From: Marinobacter antarcticus
GTDB taxonomy: Bacteria; Pseudomonadota; Gammaproteobacteria; Pseudomonadales; Oleiphilaceae
NCBI RefSeq assembly: GCF_900142385.1
Contig: NZ_FRAQ01000002.1
Span: 124,001 to 188,000, forward strand
DNA: 64,000 nucleotides
Reading direction: 5' to 3'
Within the stretch, counting starts at the first letter, position 1; each line of letters begins with the position of its first letter. The notes beneath the pieces are model-generated. The model was not told the origin of the DNA. It searched no databases and saw only the letters and a list, made by a program, of their open reading frames with translations. Below, in pieces: positions 50,130-59,461 of this stretch. The position numbers were made by a program, and so were the translations under genes.

Positions 50130-51151
50130 TCGGACGCCTCTGGCGGCTTTTCCACATGCCCTCCGAACTCGTGACGCATGGCTGATAGCAGACGATTGGC
50201 AAAGCCCGCTTCGCCGCGCGAGGCAAAACGTTCGTACAACGCGGTGGTAAGCACATGCGCCGGCACCGCCTCATCGATCGCTGCCTGGATGGTCCAGCGG
50301 CCTTCACCAGAGTCCGACACGCGGCCGTCGTATGCGGACAGCTTGGGGTCTTCCAGCAAAGCATCGGCGGTCAGGTCGAGCAGCCAGGAGCCGATGACGC
50401 TGCCGCGACGCCAGACTTCGGCGATCTCGGGCAGGTCCAGTTGGTATTGGTAGAATTCGGGGTTGCGCAGAGGCGTGGTCTCGGCGTCGCTTGTTGGTGG
50501 GCGGCTGCCGATATTGGCATGAGCCAGAATCTCCAGACCTTCGGCATAGGCCGCCATAATCCCGTATTCGATTCCGTTGTGCACCATTTTGACGAAATGG
50601 CCAGCACCGGTCGCGCCGCAGTGCAAAAAGCCTTGCTCAGCTGAGCTGGGCACGCCATTGCGTCCACGGGTACGAGCTATTACGCCGACGCCGGGCGCGA
50701 GGGCAGAGAATAGGGGCTCCAGATGGGCGACAATCTGATCCTCGCCACCGATCATAAGACAATAGCCGCGAGTTTCACCAGCGACGCCTCCGCTGGTACC
50801 GACATCGACATAATGCGTGCCGGCAAGCGCCATTTTTTTGGCCCGGCCGATATCGTCGCGGTAATAGGAATTGCCGCCGTCGATCACGATATCGCCAGGT
50901 TCCAGATGTATGGCAAGCGCATCAAGTGCCGCATCGACGGCCGCCGCCGGGACCATCAGCCAGATCGCGCGCGGCGGTTCCATCTTTGTTACCAGATCCT
51001 CGATCGAAGCGGCGCCTACCGCCCCGAGCTTGCATAACGGTATCATGGCCTCGGGTTGCGTGTCGTGAACGATGCACGTGTTCCCATGATTCATCAGGCG
51101 CCGCACCATGCTCGCCCCCATCCGGCCCAGACCGACCATTCCAAGTTGCAT
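50126..51151 (-). CDS. gnd: 6-phosphogluconate dehydrogenase, short decarboxylating type
   Basis: A 341-residue enzyme of the short (about 300-340) 6PGDH group. GLGRMGASM is the NAD(P) loop, then [23 protein letters not shown] (catalytic Lys and Asn) and [10 protein letters not shown]. It oxidises 6-phosphogluconate to ribulose-5-phosphate and CO2. ATG 51151 was chosen; it is the first gene of the minus-strand run. Confidence 0.94.
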   Translation of the reverse strand: MQLGMVGLGRMGASMVRRLMNHGNTCIVHDTQPEAMIPLCKLGAVGAASIEDLVTKMEPPRAIWLMVPAAAVDAALDALAIHLEPGDIVIDGGNSYYRDDIGRAKKMALAGTHYVDVGTSGGVAGETRGYCLMIGGEDQIVAHLEPLFSALAPGVGVIARTRGRNGVPSSAEQGFLHCGATGAGHFVKMVHNGIEYGIMAAYAEGLEILAHANIGSRPPTSDAETTPLRNPEFYQYQLDLPEIAEVWRRGSVIGSWLLDLTADALLEDPKLSAYDGRVSDSGEGRWTIQAAIDEAVPAHVLTTALYERFASRGEAGFANRLLSAMRHEFGGHVEKPPEASE

Positions 51152-51305
51152 GACGCGCTCCAGATTATGACTCGAAAACCACGATGCGTCCGCCGCAGCC
51201 TTGGGTCTGTGCGCTAGCAGACGGACGCGGTGGTGACGAGGGCACAAAGTTTGGTTTGTACAGGGCTGTTTTCCGATTTGCTTGATTCAGGCCGAAGGTG
51301 GCTTT

Positions 51306-51389
51306 ATGTCCCGTTCACTTGAACTGGAACGCATTAATACGCTGCGGTTTCTGGCGGTGAATATGGTGCCGAACGCCAACAGCGGCCAT
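51306..51389 (+). pseudogene. Transketolase N-terminal remnant
   Basis: Twenty-eight codons starting [16 protein letters not shown] and ending in VPNANSGH, the N-terminus of transketolase. It has its own AAGG SD seven bases upstream of ATG 51306. After NSGH the sequence changes and stays in frame, with no stop, into the phosphoketolase gene. The gap 51152-51470 holds little else except the divergent promoter region. Confidence 0.8.
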
Positions 51390-51470
51390 ACGCCTGGCGG
51401 TCGAACAGGTGGTGGCGCGGGCCCGAAGACTGGTCAACAATGTTCAACGGCGGTTATAGCGGAGATTGGC

Positions 51471-53864
51471 ATGACGAAAAAACAACCGGACGTTCTGACA
51501 CCGGAGCTCCTCGAGAGCATAGACCGGTATTGGCGTGCCGCAAACTACCTGTCGGTCGGCCAGATTTATCTCTGCGATAACCCGCTGTTGAGGCGGCCCC
51601 TTGCGCTCACCGATGTGAAACACATGCTGCTCGGCCACTGGGGAACGACGCCCGGACAAAACTTCATTTACGCGCATTTGAATCGGGTTATCAAACAGTA
51701 CGATCTCGATATGATTTACGTGTCCGGCCCCGGCCACGGCGGGCCGGCTGTCGTCGCTAATACCTATCTTGAAGGCACCTACAGCGAGATTTACCCGGAT
51801 ATCAGCCAGGATGACGCCGGATTACAAAAACTTTTTTTGCAGTTTTCATTTCCGGGGGGGATCCCGAGCCACGCTTCGCCGGAGTGTCCAGGTTCGATTC
51901 ACGAAGGCGGTGAACTCGGTTACTCGCTTAGTCACTCCTTTGGCGCGGTGTTCGACAATCCGGAGTTGATCGTCGCCTGTGTAGTAGGCGACGGTGAAGC
52001 GGAAACCGGACCGTTGGCCACGGCATGGCATTCCAATAAATTCCTCAATCCGGTGACTGATGGCGCGGTGCTTCCGATACTGCATCTCAACGGCTACAAA
52101 ATTGCCAACCCGACCGTTCTCGCGCGCATTACCCACGAAGAGCTGGAGCAGTTGCTGCGCGGGTACGGCTGGACACCGATTTTTGTCGAGGGTCATGAGC
52201 CCGCACTCATGCATGAGGCGATGGCGACGGCGCTCGACACGGCGGTGCAGCAGATCCAGCAGATTCAGCAAAACGCTCGCGTCATGAATGACGACGATGC
52301 GGGCGGCTTCGCACGCCCGCGCTGGCCGATGATTGTGCTGAAATCGCCCAAGGGTTGGACGGGCCCAAAATTTGTTGACGGCTTCCAGATTGAAGGCACT
52401 TTCCGCGCGCATCAGGTTCCGATTTCCGATCCCGCGGCGCAACCGGGGCATCTGGAGTTGCTGAACGACTGGCTACGCAGCTACCGCCCACAAGAACTCT
52501 TTGATGAGCGGGGTCGCCTGTTACCGGAGTTAGCGAAACTGGCGCCCGAGGGTGAGCGCCGCATGGGCGCAAATCCGCATGCCAATGGTGGCTTGCTGCT
52601 GCGCGATCTGCACATGCCGGATTTTCGCGAATACGCCTGCGATGTGCCGACACCAGGCGCGAGCGGTATCGGCGATACGCACGTGTTGGGGCCGTTCCTG
52701 CGCGATATCGCCAAGATCAATCAGGAACAGCGGAATTTTCGTGTGTTCGGTCCCGATGAAACCATTTCCAACGGCCTCGTGGCGCTGTTCGAAACAACTG
52801 ATCGGCAATGGGATGCGGCGACCGAGCCCAACGATGAACACCTGGCGCCGACTGGCCGCGTGATGGAAATGCTGAGCGAACATCAATGCGAAGGGTGGCT
52901 CGAAGGTTATCTGCTCACTGGGCGTCATGGTCTTTTTAACTGCTATGAGGCCTTTATCCATATTATCGACTCGATGTTCAATCAGCACGCGAAATGGTTG
53001 AAGGTCACGTCGCATTTGCCGTGGCGGCGTAAAATCGCGTCGCTCAATTATCTGCTGGCATCGCACGTCTGGCGTCAGGACCACAACGGCTTTACCCATC
53101 AAGATCCGGGTTTTATCGATCACGTCGTCAATAAAAAGGCCGAGATTGTCCGTGTGTATCTGCCCCCCGACGCGAATTGCCTGCTGTCAGTGATGGATCA
53201 TTGTCTGCGCAGCCGGCATTACGTCAACGTCGTGATTGCGGGTAAGCATCCGGCACCGCAGTGGCTAGACATGGATGCCGCCGCCCAACATTGCGCAGCC
53301 GGCATTGGCATATGGGAATGGGCCAGCAACGATGGTGATCAAGCCCCCGACGTGGTAATGGCCTGCTGCGGGGATGTCCCCACGCTGGAAACGCTCGCCG
53401 CGGTGTCGATCCTGCGTGAAAACTTTCCTGAGCTGAAAATTCGCGTGGTTAATGTCGTCGATCTGATGCGACTGCAGCCGCAGACCGAACACCCGCACGG
53501 GATGAATGGTCAGGATTTCGATGAGCTTTTCACGACGAACAAACCGGTGATCTTCGCATTTCATGCTTACCCATGGCTGATCCACCGCCTGACTTATCGC
53601 CGGACCAATCACGAGAATATCCATGTGCGCGGTTACAAGGAGGAGGGCTCGATCACCACGCCTTTTGATATGACCGTGCTGAACGAAATGGATCGTTTCC
53701 ACCTGGTGATGGACACGATTGATCGGCTGCCGCAAACCGGCGACAAAGGTCTCGCGCTGAAGCGCAGACTCAAGGAAAAGTTGATAGAGCATAAAATCTA
53801 CATCGACAAAAATGGGCAAGATCTCCCTGAAATTCGCGACTGGCAATGGAGGGGCAAGACATGA
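51471..53864 (+). CDS. Phosphoketolase (Xfp/Xpk)
   Basis: A 797-residue TPP enzyme that splits xylulose-5-phosphate (often fructose-6-phosphate as well) to acetyl-phosphate and a shorter sugar phosphate. [20 protein letters not shown], the TPP-Mg motif [10 protein letters not shown] and NGYKIANPT are present. ATG 51471 has GGAG six bases upstream and gives the normal length. An in-frame frame runs back through a transketolase remnant, so a 63- or 55-residue longer form is possible. Its stop overlaps the next ATG. Confidence 0.95.
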   Translation: MTKKQPDVLTPELLESIDRYWRAANYLSVGQIYLCDNPLLRRPLALTDVKHMLLGHWGTTPGQNFIYAHLNRVIKQYDLDMIYVSGPGHGGPAVVANTYLEGTYSEIYPDISQDDAGLQKLFLQFSFPGGIPSHASPECPGSIHEGGELGYSLSHSFGAVFDNPELIVACVVGDGEAETGPLATAWHSNKFLNPVTDGAVLPILHLNGYKIANPTVLARITHEELEQLLRGYGWTPIFVEGHEPALMHEAMATALDTAVQQIQQIQQNARVMNDDDAGGFARPRWPMIVLKSPKGWTGPKFVDGFQIEGTFRAHQVPISDPAAQPGHLELLNDWLRSYRPQELFDERGRLLPELAKLAPEGERRMGANPHANGGLLLRDLHMPDFREYACDVPTPGASGIGDTHVLGPFLRDIAKINQEQRNFRVFGPDETISNGLVALFETTDRQWDAATEPNDEHLAPTGRVMEMLSEHQCEGWLEGYLLTGRHGLFNCYEAFIHIIDSMFNQHAKWLKVTSHLPWRRKIASLNYLLASHVWRQDHNGFTHQDPGFIDHVVNKKAEIVRVYLPPDANCLLSVMDHCLRSRHYVNVVIAGKHPAPQWLDMDAAAQHCAAGIGIWEWASNDGDQAPDVVMACCGDVPTLETLAAVSILRENFPELKIRVVNVVDLMRLQPQTEHPHGMNGQDFDELFTTNKPVIFAFHAYPWLIHRLTYRRTNHENIHVRGYKEEGSITTPFDMTVLNEMDRFHLVMDTIDRLPQTGDKGLALKRRLKEKLIEHKIYIDKNGQDLPEIRDWQWRGKT

Positions 53865-54756
53865 ACGCCAAAACGGATGCAGCCGCATCGGATACGACAA
53901 AACCGGCCGCAGCATCCGATACCAAAGATGATCTGAAAACCCTGCCGCTGCCGGACCTGCAGGAAAAACTTCAGGCCTAGCCGGACGGCCTGACCCAGGC
54001 CGAGGCGGCCAAGCGACTGGACCGGTATGGCCCCAACGAGATCACCGAGAAAAAGACCAGCACCTGGCGCAAATTCCTGAGTTATTTCTGGGGCCCGATC
54101 CCTTGGATGATCGAGGAGGCGATGGTTCTGTCGGGGGTGCTCCGGCACTGGGCGGACTTTTTCATCATCTTGCTGTTGCTGGTGGCCAATGGGATGGTCG
54201 GCTTCTGGGAAGAGCGCCAGGCCGGCAACGCCATCGACGCGCTCAAGGCCCGGGTCAAGCGCGATGGCAAATGGGTCACCTGGTATTTAATTTCTATCCC
54301 CTGACTGCAGTGATGATAGTGATGCTGGCGCTGCTCAACGACGGTGCAATTCTATCGATCGCCTATGACAGAGTGCGGTACAAGAACGCGCCCGAGGCTT
54401 GGAACATGCGCCTGGTGCTAGGCGTATCCAGCGCGCTCGGCGTGATCGGCGTGATCGCAGCGTTCGGCCTGTTCTATCTCGGCGAGCATGTGTTCCATAT
54501 CGATCGCGCTCACATCCAGACCATGATGTATCTGAAGTTGTCGGTGGCCGGCCACCTGACCATCTTCCTGACCCGCACTCGCGGCCCGTTCTGGACCATC
54601 CGCCCCGCAGGTATCCTCTGGGGCGCTGTACTCGGCACGCAGATTGTCGCCACGCTGTTCGCGTACCGGGTTTTTGATCCAGTCAAAAAAGGTAAGGCGA
54701 GCCCCGACGCTAAACCCGAGGTTGATGCCAAGCCTGCAGGCGAGTCGAAAAGATGA
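53861..54756 (+). pseudogene. P-type plasma-membrane H+-ATPase remnant
   Basis: The ATG overlaps the phosphoketolase stop. An in-frame TAG lies at 53978. After it the frame gives the N-terminal region (LTQAEAAKRL, FWGPIPWMIEEA, VGFWEERQAGNAI). At about 54283 a large deletion shifts the frame, and from there the C-terminal helices (FNFYPLTAVMIV, LNDGAILSIAYD) follow. The central part with the phosphorylated Asp (DKTGT) is missing. It cannot make a pump. Confidence 0.88.
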
Positions 54757-54805
54757 CTCCGGCAGGGACGGCGCCATCCGCAGCCAGTGGGATATGCCAT
54801 TTCGG

Positions 54806-55177
54806 TCAATTGTTCTTCTCAAGCGCGTCCTTGAGACCGGCAAATGGATTGTGCGTAGCCGCTTCCCGCCTTTTTTCAGAACTACCACCATAGCGCACGA
54901 AATCTTCAAACTTACTGTGCTCTTCGTCGTGACAGTACACGCACAATAATTCCCAGTTACTGCCATCGGCAGGATTATTGTCGTGGTCGTGATCGACATG
55001 ATGCACCGTCAGTTCCCGCAAATTTATGCGGGTAAACTCACGGGCACAGCGCCCGCACACCCACGGGTACAGCTTCAGCGCGCGCTCGCGATAACCGCCT
55101 TCGCGCTTCGCGATATAGTCACGCTGCTCAGCCAGTAGCTTATCTACCTTGCTTGTGTTGCCGGCATTCTGGCTCAT
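54806..55177 (-). CDS. yajD: YajD-family HNH nuclease-like protein
   Basis: A 123-residue HNH-fold protein. Two CxxC pairs (CGRC, CVYC) hold the zinc, and VHHVDHDHDNNP and HDEEH carry the HNH residues. YajD-type proteins are common and uncharacterised. ATG 55177 has GAGGA nine bases upstream. It follows the ATPase remnant on the opposite strand. Confidence 0.9.
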   Translation of the reverse strand: MSQNAGNTSKVDKLLAEQRDYIAKREGGYRERALKLYPWVCGRCAREFTRINLRELTVHHVDHDHDNNPADGSNWELLCVYCHDEEHSKFEDFVRYGGSSEKRREAATHNPFAGLKDALEKNN

Positions 55178-55374
55178 GAATCTTTTCCTCGGTGCGGTAT
55201 GCTCAATTCAGTGTTCTCAAATAAGGTACTTTAAGCATAGTCACCCTTTGTGGCTATAGAACAACAAAAAATCCAAATCCAGAGCAGGCTCCAATGATGG
55301 TGGAGATGTTGTATTGCTGAATTATTTGTTATGTTGCGAAGCAGGATAGGATTTATTGCAAATCCGACGTGTTA

Positions 55375-55575
55375 GCGGGAGAGATCGTATCGCACAACTG
55401 TGTGATCGGCGCCGAAGGAGCAACTGCCCCGGAAACTCTCAGGCAAAAGGACCGTTAACATGACGACTTTCCGAAGAGCTGTCGACGACTGCGTTAGTCG
55501 GCACACCGAAGGAGCAAACGGCCGTTTTCGTTGAAACGGCGCGTGAATCTCTCAGGTTCCGTGACGGAAGGGGTG
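55375..55575 (+). promoter_or_regulatory. Tandem glycine riboswitch
   Basis: Two aptamers in a row. The first has GGGAGAGA, GCCGAAGGAGCAA, and ACTCTCAGGCAAAAGGAC. The second has CACCGAAGGAGCAA and CTCTCAGGTTCC. These are the conserved blocks of glycine aptamers. A small hairpin TTCTAC / GTAGAA (about 55578-55597) and then the dadA SD follow. No T-run is seen, so control may act at the SD. The 200 bases before it show no gene. Confidence 0.92.
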
Positions 55576-55628
55576 CTTTCTACCGCTCTGTGTAGAAGGG
55601 TAACCCTGGACGCTCTTTGGAGATTGCC

Positions 55629-56873
55629 ATGAAGCGAATTGCAGTTATTGGGGGTGGTATTACCGGTATCACGACCGCTTACACGCTGGCCAAGCGTGGC
55701 CTGGATGTCACCGTTTACGAGAAGCACCGTTATGCGGCGATGGAAACCTCCTTCGCCAACGGTGGTCAACTGTCGGCTTCCAATGCCGAGGTCTGGAATA
55801 ACTGGCAGACCGTAGCCAAGGGCATTAAGTGGATGTTTCGCAATGACGCCCCGTTGCTGGTCAACCCCAAGCCCTCCTGGCATAAGTTGAGCTGGTTTGC
55901 CGAGTTTGTTGCCGCGATGCCCCAGTACGAAAAAAACACCACCGAAACCGCGCGATTGGCGATTGCCGCCCGTGACTTCCTTTTTGAGTGGGCGCGAGAA
56001 GAAGGTATCGATTTCGACCTCAAGAAGCAGGGCATCCTGCATATCTATCGGGACAAAACCGGTTTCGACCACGCTGCGAACGTCTCGAAACTGCTGGCCG
56101 CTGGAGGCCTGGAGCGCCACGCTGTCTCTCCAGAGGAAATGCGTGCAATCGAACCCACCTTGGCCGGCACCTATTACGGTGGGTTTTTCACCGAAAGCGA
56201 CTCAACCGGTGATATCCACAAGTTCACCAACGGCCTGGCGGAGGCGATTCTGCGTCTCGGGGTCAAGACCTGCTACGGACACACGGTGACCGAACTGAGT
56301 GCGGATCAATCCAATGCTTGGGTAACCTCATTTGACGGCGAACAGCAAACCCGTGAAACCTACGATGGCGTGGTGATTTGTGCGGGTGTTGGTAGCCGGG
56401 AGCTGGCGGCGAAACTGGGAGACCGCGTCAACATTTATCCGGTCAAGGGCTATTCCATTACCGTTGAGCTGGACGATGAGGTCTCGCAAAACTCGGCGCC
56501 GACCGTCAGCCTGCTGGACGATGCCACCAAGCTGGTGACCAGCCGGCTGGGTGATACTCGTTTCCGGGTGGCGGGTACGGCGGAATTCAACGGGTACAAT
56601 CGCAATATCCGGGATGACCGGATTCGCCCGCTCACCCGCTGGGTAGAGCAATGCTTCCCGGGGGTCTGTACCCGGCGGGTTGTGCCCTGGGCGGGACTGC
56701 GCCCCATGCTGCCCAATATGATGCCGCGAGTAGGGCCGGGCAACCTTCCCACTGTGTTCTATAACACGGGTCATGGTCACCTGGGCTGGACCCTGTCGGC
56801 AATCACTGCTGAGATGCTGGCCGATACCGTTGCAACCGCATCGGCTGGCCATACGGTGAGTGCTACCCGCTAG
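55629..56873 (+). CDS. DadA-family FAD-dependent amino acid dehydrogenase
   Basis: A 414-residue flavoprotein of the D-amino acid dehydrogenase small-subunit family. The FAD loop VIGGGITGITTAY lies at residues 5-17; FANGGQLSASNAE, VKGYSITV and GHGHLGWTLS match DadA. The tandem glycine riboswitch upstream suggests that it acts on glycine or on an amino acid close to it. ATG 55629 has TTGGAG six bases upstream. DadA itself is not controlled this way in E. coli. Confidence 0.9.
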   Translation: MKRIAVIGGGITGITTAYTLAKRGLDVTVYEKHRYAAMETSFANGGQLSASNAEVWNNWQTVAKGIKWMFRNDAPLLVNPKPSWHKLSWFAEFVAAMPQYEKNTTETARLAIAARDFLFEWAREEGIDFDLKKQGILHIYRDKTGFDHAANVSKLLAAGGLERHAVSPEEMRAIEPTLAGTYYGGFFTESDSTGDIHKFTNGLAEAILRLGVKTCYGHTVTELSADQSNAWVTSFDGEQQTRETYDGVVICAGVGSRELAAKLGDRVNIYPVKGYSITVELDDEVSQNSAPTVSLLDDATKLVTSRLGDTRFRVAGTAEFNGYNRNIRDDRIRPLTRWVEQCFPGVCTRRVVPWAGLRPMLPNMMPRVGPGNLPTVFYNTGHGHLGWTLSAITAEMLADTVATASAGHTVSATR

Positions 56874-56903
56874 TTTCTGAATTTGGCCGTCGACATAGGG
56901 GCG

Positions 56904-57593
56904 TCAAGCTGAAACCCCGAAGAGCGCCCCCACTCCTGCCGTCATTGCCATTGCCAATGCGCCCCAAAAGGTCACGCGTGAGGTGGCGGCAATTACCGGG
57001 GCACCTCCGGCTTTGGCGGACAGCAAGCCCAGCAGTGCAAGAAATAGTAGCGAACTGCCTGAGACGGCCCACATGAGTGAGGCAAATGGAAACAAAACGA
57101 CGATCAGAAGCGGAAGAGCAGCACCCACCGTAAACGAGCTGGCAGAAGCAAGCGCCGCCTGAACGGGTCGAGCTGCCAAGGAAACGGAGATGCCCAGCTC
57201 ATCACGTGCATGTGCTCCCAGTGCATCATGCTTCATCAACTGGGTAGCCACATCTGAGGCGAGTGCCGGATCCAGCCCGCGCTCGATGTAAATTGCCGTG
57301 AGTTCCTGTTGTTCGCCCTCGGGACTGGCGATCAATTCTCTACTCTCTCGTGCCAGATCGGCGCGCTCGGTATCGGCCTGTGAACTGACCGAAATATACT
57401 CGCCGGCAGCCATCGACATAGATCCAGCGACCAGACCAGCGACGCCGGCAACCAAGATGCCTTGTGCGTCAGCACCCGCTGCAGCCACGCCCAAGACAAG
57501 ACTGGCAGTGGAGACAATGCCATCATTGGCTCCGAGAACAGCCGCGCGAAGCCATCCAATTCTTTGAGTTCTATGCCTTTCGGTATGCTTCAT
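56904..57593 (-). CDS. VIT/CCC1-family Fe/Mn transporter
   Basis: A 229-residue membrane protein with about five helices. It starts with WLRAAVLGANDGIVST, the VIT1 signature; GSMSMAAGEYISVSSQAD follows. Members move Fe2+ or Mn2+ out of the cytoplasm. ATG 57593 has AAGGA seven bases upstream. Confidence 0.92.
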   Translation of the reverse strand: MKHTERHRTQRIGWLRAAVLGANDGIVSTASLVLGVAAAGADAQGILVAGVAGLVAGSMSMAAGEYISVSSQADTERADLARESRELIASPEGEQQELTAIYIERGLDPALASDVATQLMKHDALGAHARDELGISVSLAARPVQAALASASSFTVGAALPLLIVVLFPFASLMWAVSGSSLLFLALLGLLSAKAGGAPVIAATSRVTFWGALAMAMTAGVGALFGVSA

Positions 57594-57678
57594 TCGACGT
57601 TCCTTGTAGTGCAATCATGCTTCTTTAAACGTTAGCTTAAGCAAATTATGAAGCAGTATCTTCTCCGACTGAAATAGT

Positions 57679-57957
57679 CTATTTACTGCCCCATATTTTC
57701 GCGACCGCGCGGTTGTTTCCTAATAATCCAACCACCTCGCATACAAGCCCAACCAAAAAAAATATCAGAAAAGGAATAAGTCCGCCCATATTTGATGAAA
57801 TAATAGTCAAAACAACAGAGACAATTGATAGGACTAAAAACAACGCACCAACAGTAAGCAGTATCTTACGGTGTGATTTCTCATAACGATATTCCCCTTC
57901 ACCGGATTCAAAAATATGGAGTATTGGTTGGAATATTTTTATCAATATATTCTTCAT
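57679..57957 (-). CDS. Small membrane protein, uncharacterised
   Basis: A 92-residue AT-rich-coded protein. A polar N-terminus is followed by two hydrophobic helices (about residues 35-55 and 60-80). I do not recognise it. ATG 57957 was chosen; its SD is weak. It opens an AT-rich block that goes on to 61.7 kb. Confidence 0.6.
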   Translation of the reverse strand: MKNILIKIFQPILHIFESGEGEYRYEKSHRKILLTVGALFLVLSIVSVVLTIISSNMGGLIPFLIFFLVGLVCEVVGLLGNNRAVAKIWGSK

Positions 57958-58061
57958 GATGCGTTGCTCGTAAAGTTTTATTATAAATTTATTAGCTCGC
58001 AATTCTATATTTCGCGTAGCGAATAAACATGGAATATAAGCTGGGCCCGTTGATGCAGTTT

Positions 58062-58688
58062 TTAGCTTCCGATTGGCGAGATCTTTATTGCTACATTCAG
58101 TCCCTCTACCAACATTTGAACACCTATAACCGCCAGAATGAATCCCATTAATCGCGTAACAATTCCAACCCCGCTTTTACCTACTATGGATAGTATTTTT
58201 GAACTATAAATAAAACAAAAGAAGGTAATAAAACATAGCGCCGAAAATGTAGAAAGTGTAATTAAAATTTCCATCCACCCTCCTGCTGCCGAGTAGTTCA
58301 TAGCCGTTGCTATGGTTCCTGGCCCCGCAAGCAGAGGAACAGCAAGAGGCGATACCGTTATGTCCGTATCGGATCGCTCTTTGGCTGTGTGTAATTTTGA
58401 GCTTTCACCATGAAGCATGCGGTATCCGATAAGGAATACCAGAATACCTCCAGTGATCCTTAATGCGGGAAGAGTTATTCCAAATAAATGGAAAATATAT
58501 TTCCCAAAGACTGCAAATACTAAAATAATAAAAAATGTGATGGTTAGAGACTTTGTAGCAATTTTTCTCTGTTCAATATTTTCCCTGTCGCCCGTCAAGC
58601 CATAAAATACCGCTGTGTTTGCAATAGGGTTCATGATTGCAAAAAAGGCCATAAAAACCGCTAGGGCATGCGTAAGTAATGGGTTCAT
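58062..58688 (-). CDS. MarC-family membrane protein
   Basis: A 208-residue protein with six membrane helices. FAIMNPIANTAVFYGLT, ALRITGGILVF and PLAVPLLAGPGTIATAM (Pro-Gly-rich) match the MarC/NAAT family. The substrate is unclear. ATG 58688 has AAGGGA upstream. AT-rich. Confidence 0.92.
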   Translation of the reverse strand: MNPLLTHALAVFMAFFAIMNPIANTAVFYGLTGDRENIEQRKIATKSLTITFFIILVFAVFGKYIFHLFGITLPALRITGGILVFLIGYRMLHGESSKLHTAKERSDTDITVSPLAVPLLAGPGTIATAMNYSAAGGWMEILITLSTFSALCFITFFCFIYSSKILSIVGKSGVGIVTRLMGFILAVIGVQMLVEGLNVAIKISPIGS

Positions 58689-58783
58689 ATTTCCCTTGTT
58701 TTATAAGCTAATATTCTAGCCAAGAAGCTCACCACTTTTAGTCGGGTCCTGTGCTCAGTATGAATTCGAGCACCTCGTATGAT

Positions 58784-59461
58784 CTATTTTTTAGAATCAT
58801 CCGGTTTATCATTGACGGCCAAATCTAGCTGCGCATTTAAGGTTTCAAGATTATTCTGGTGAGTAATAATAATCACCTCATCATTCAGCTCAATCCGTTC
58901 GTTTTCTTCTGGAAGAATCAGTTTTTCTTTTCTATAGATGCATATTACACGGCTGTCTCCGGATAACGCTAAATCCTGTATTGTGCCTACATGCTTTTCT
59001 TGTGCAACAAACGAGAAGGTGGATGCACCGTAACGAAACATGGTAGAAATCTCAAACGAGTCACGGCCTTCAAACATGTCAGCCAGATGGCGACCTATAG
59101 TGCGTGATGGAATAATAGTGGCTGTCAGTGCCAGTTCTACGCAGATGTGCTCAAAACTCGGGTCTTCAATCTTGGTAACAACTTTTTTAAACCCTAATGA
59201 ACGCCCGACAAGGCTAGCAATGATGTTTGTTTGGTCATGGCCGGTAAGGCAGAAAAGCACATCCGTTTCTTCCGGGTTAGTCTCACGCAACAGTGAAGGT
59301 TTACTACCATCACCATGCAGAAAGCCACAGTCTAATTCATTGCTGATCATATCGATTTTTTCTTTATCAATCTCGATGATAATCACTTCATGATTACGCT
59401 TTAACAAAAATTCTGCTGTCATTATAGCGGTGTTACTTGCACCAATAAATATTGCTTTCAT
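58784..59461 (-). CDS. TrkA-family potassium channel regulator
   Basis: A 225-residue RCK protein. A Rossmann NAD-binding domain (FIGASNTAIMTAEFL, with GxS in place of the usual GxGxxG) fills the first 140 residues, and a RCK_C domain the rest. It overlaps the TrkH gene by one base and should gate that channel. It has one RCK unit, like KtrA, rather than the two of E. coli TrkA. Confidence 0.9.
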   Translation of the reverse strand: MKAIFIGASNTAIMTAEFLLKRNHEVIIIEIDKEKIDMISNELDCGFLHGDGSKPSLLRETNPEETDVLFCLTGHDQTNIIASLVGRSLGFKKVVTKIEDPSFEHICVELALTATIIPSRTIGRHLADMFEGRDSFEISTMFRYGASTFSFVAQEKHVGTIQDLALSGDSRVICIYRKEKLILPEENERIELNDEVIIITHQNNLETLNAQLDLAVNDKPDDSKK

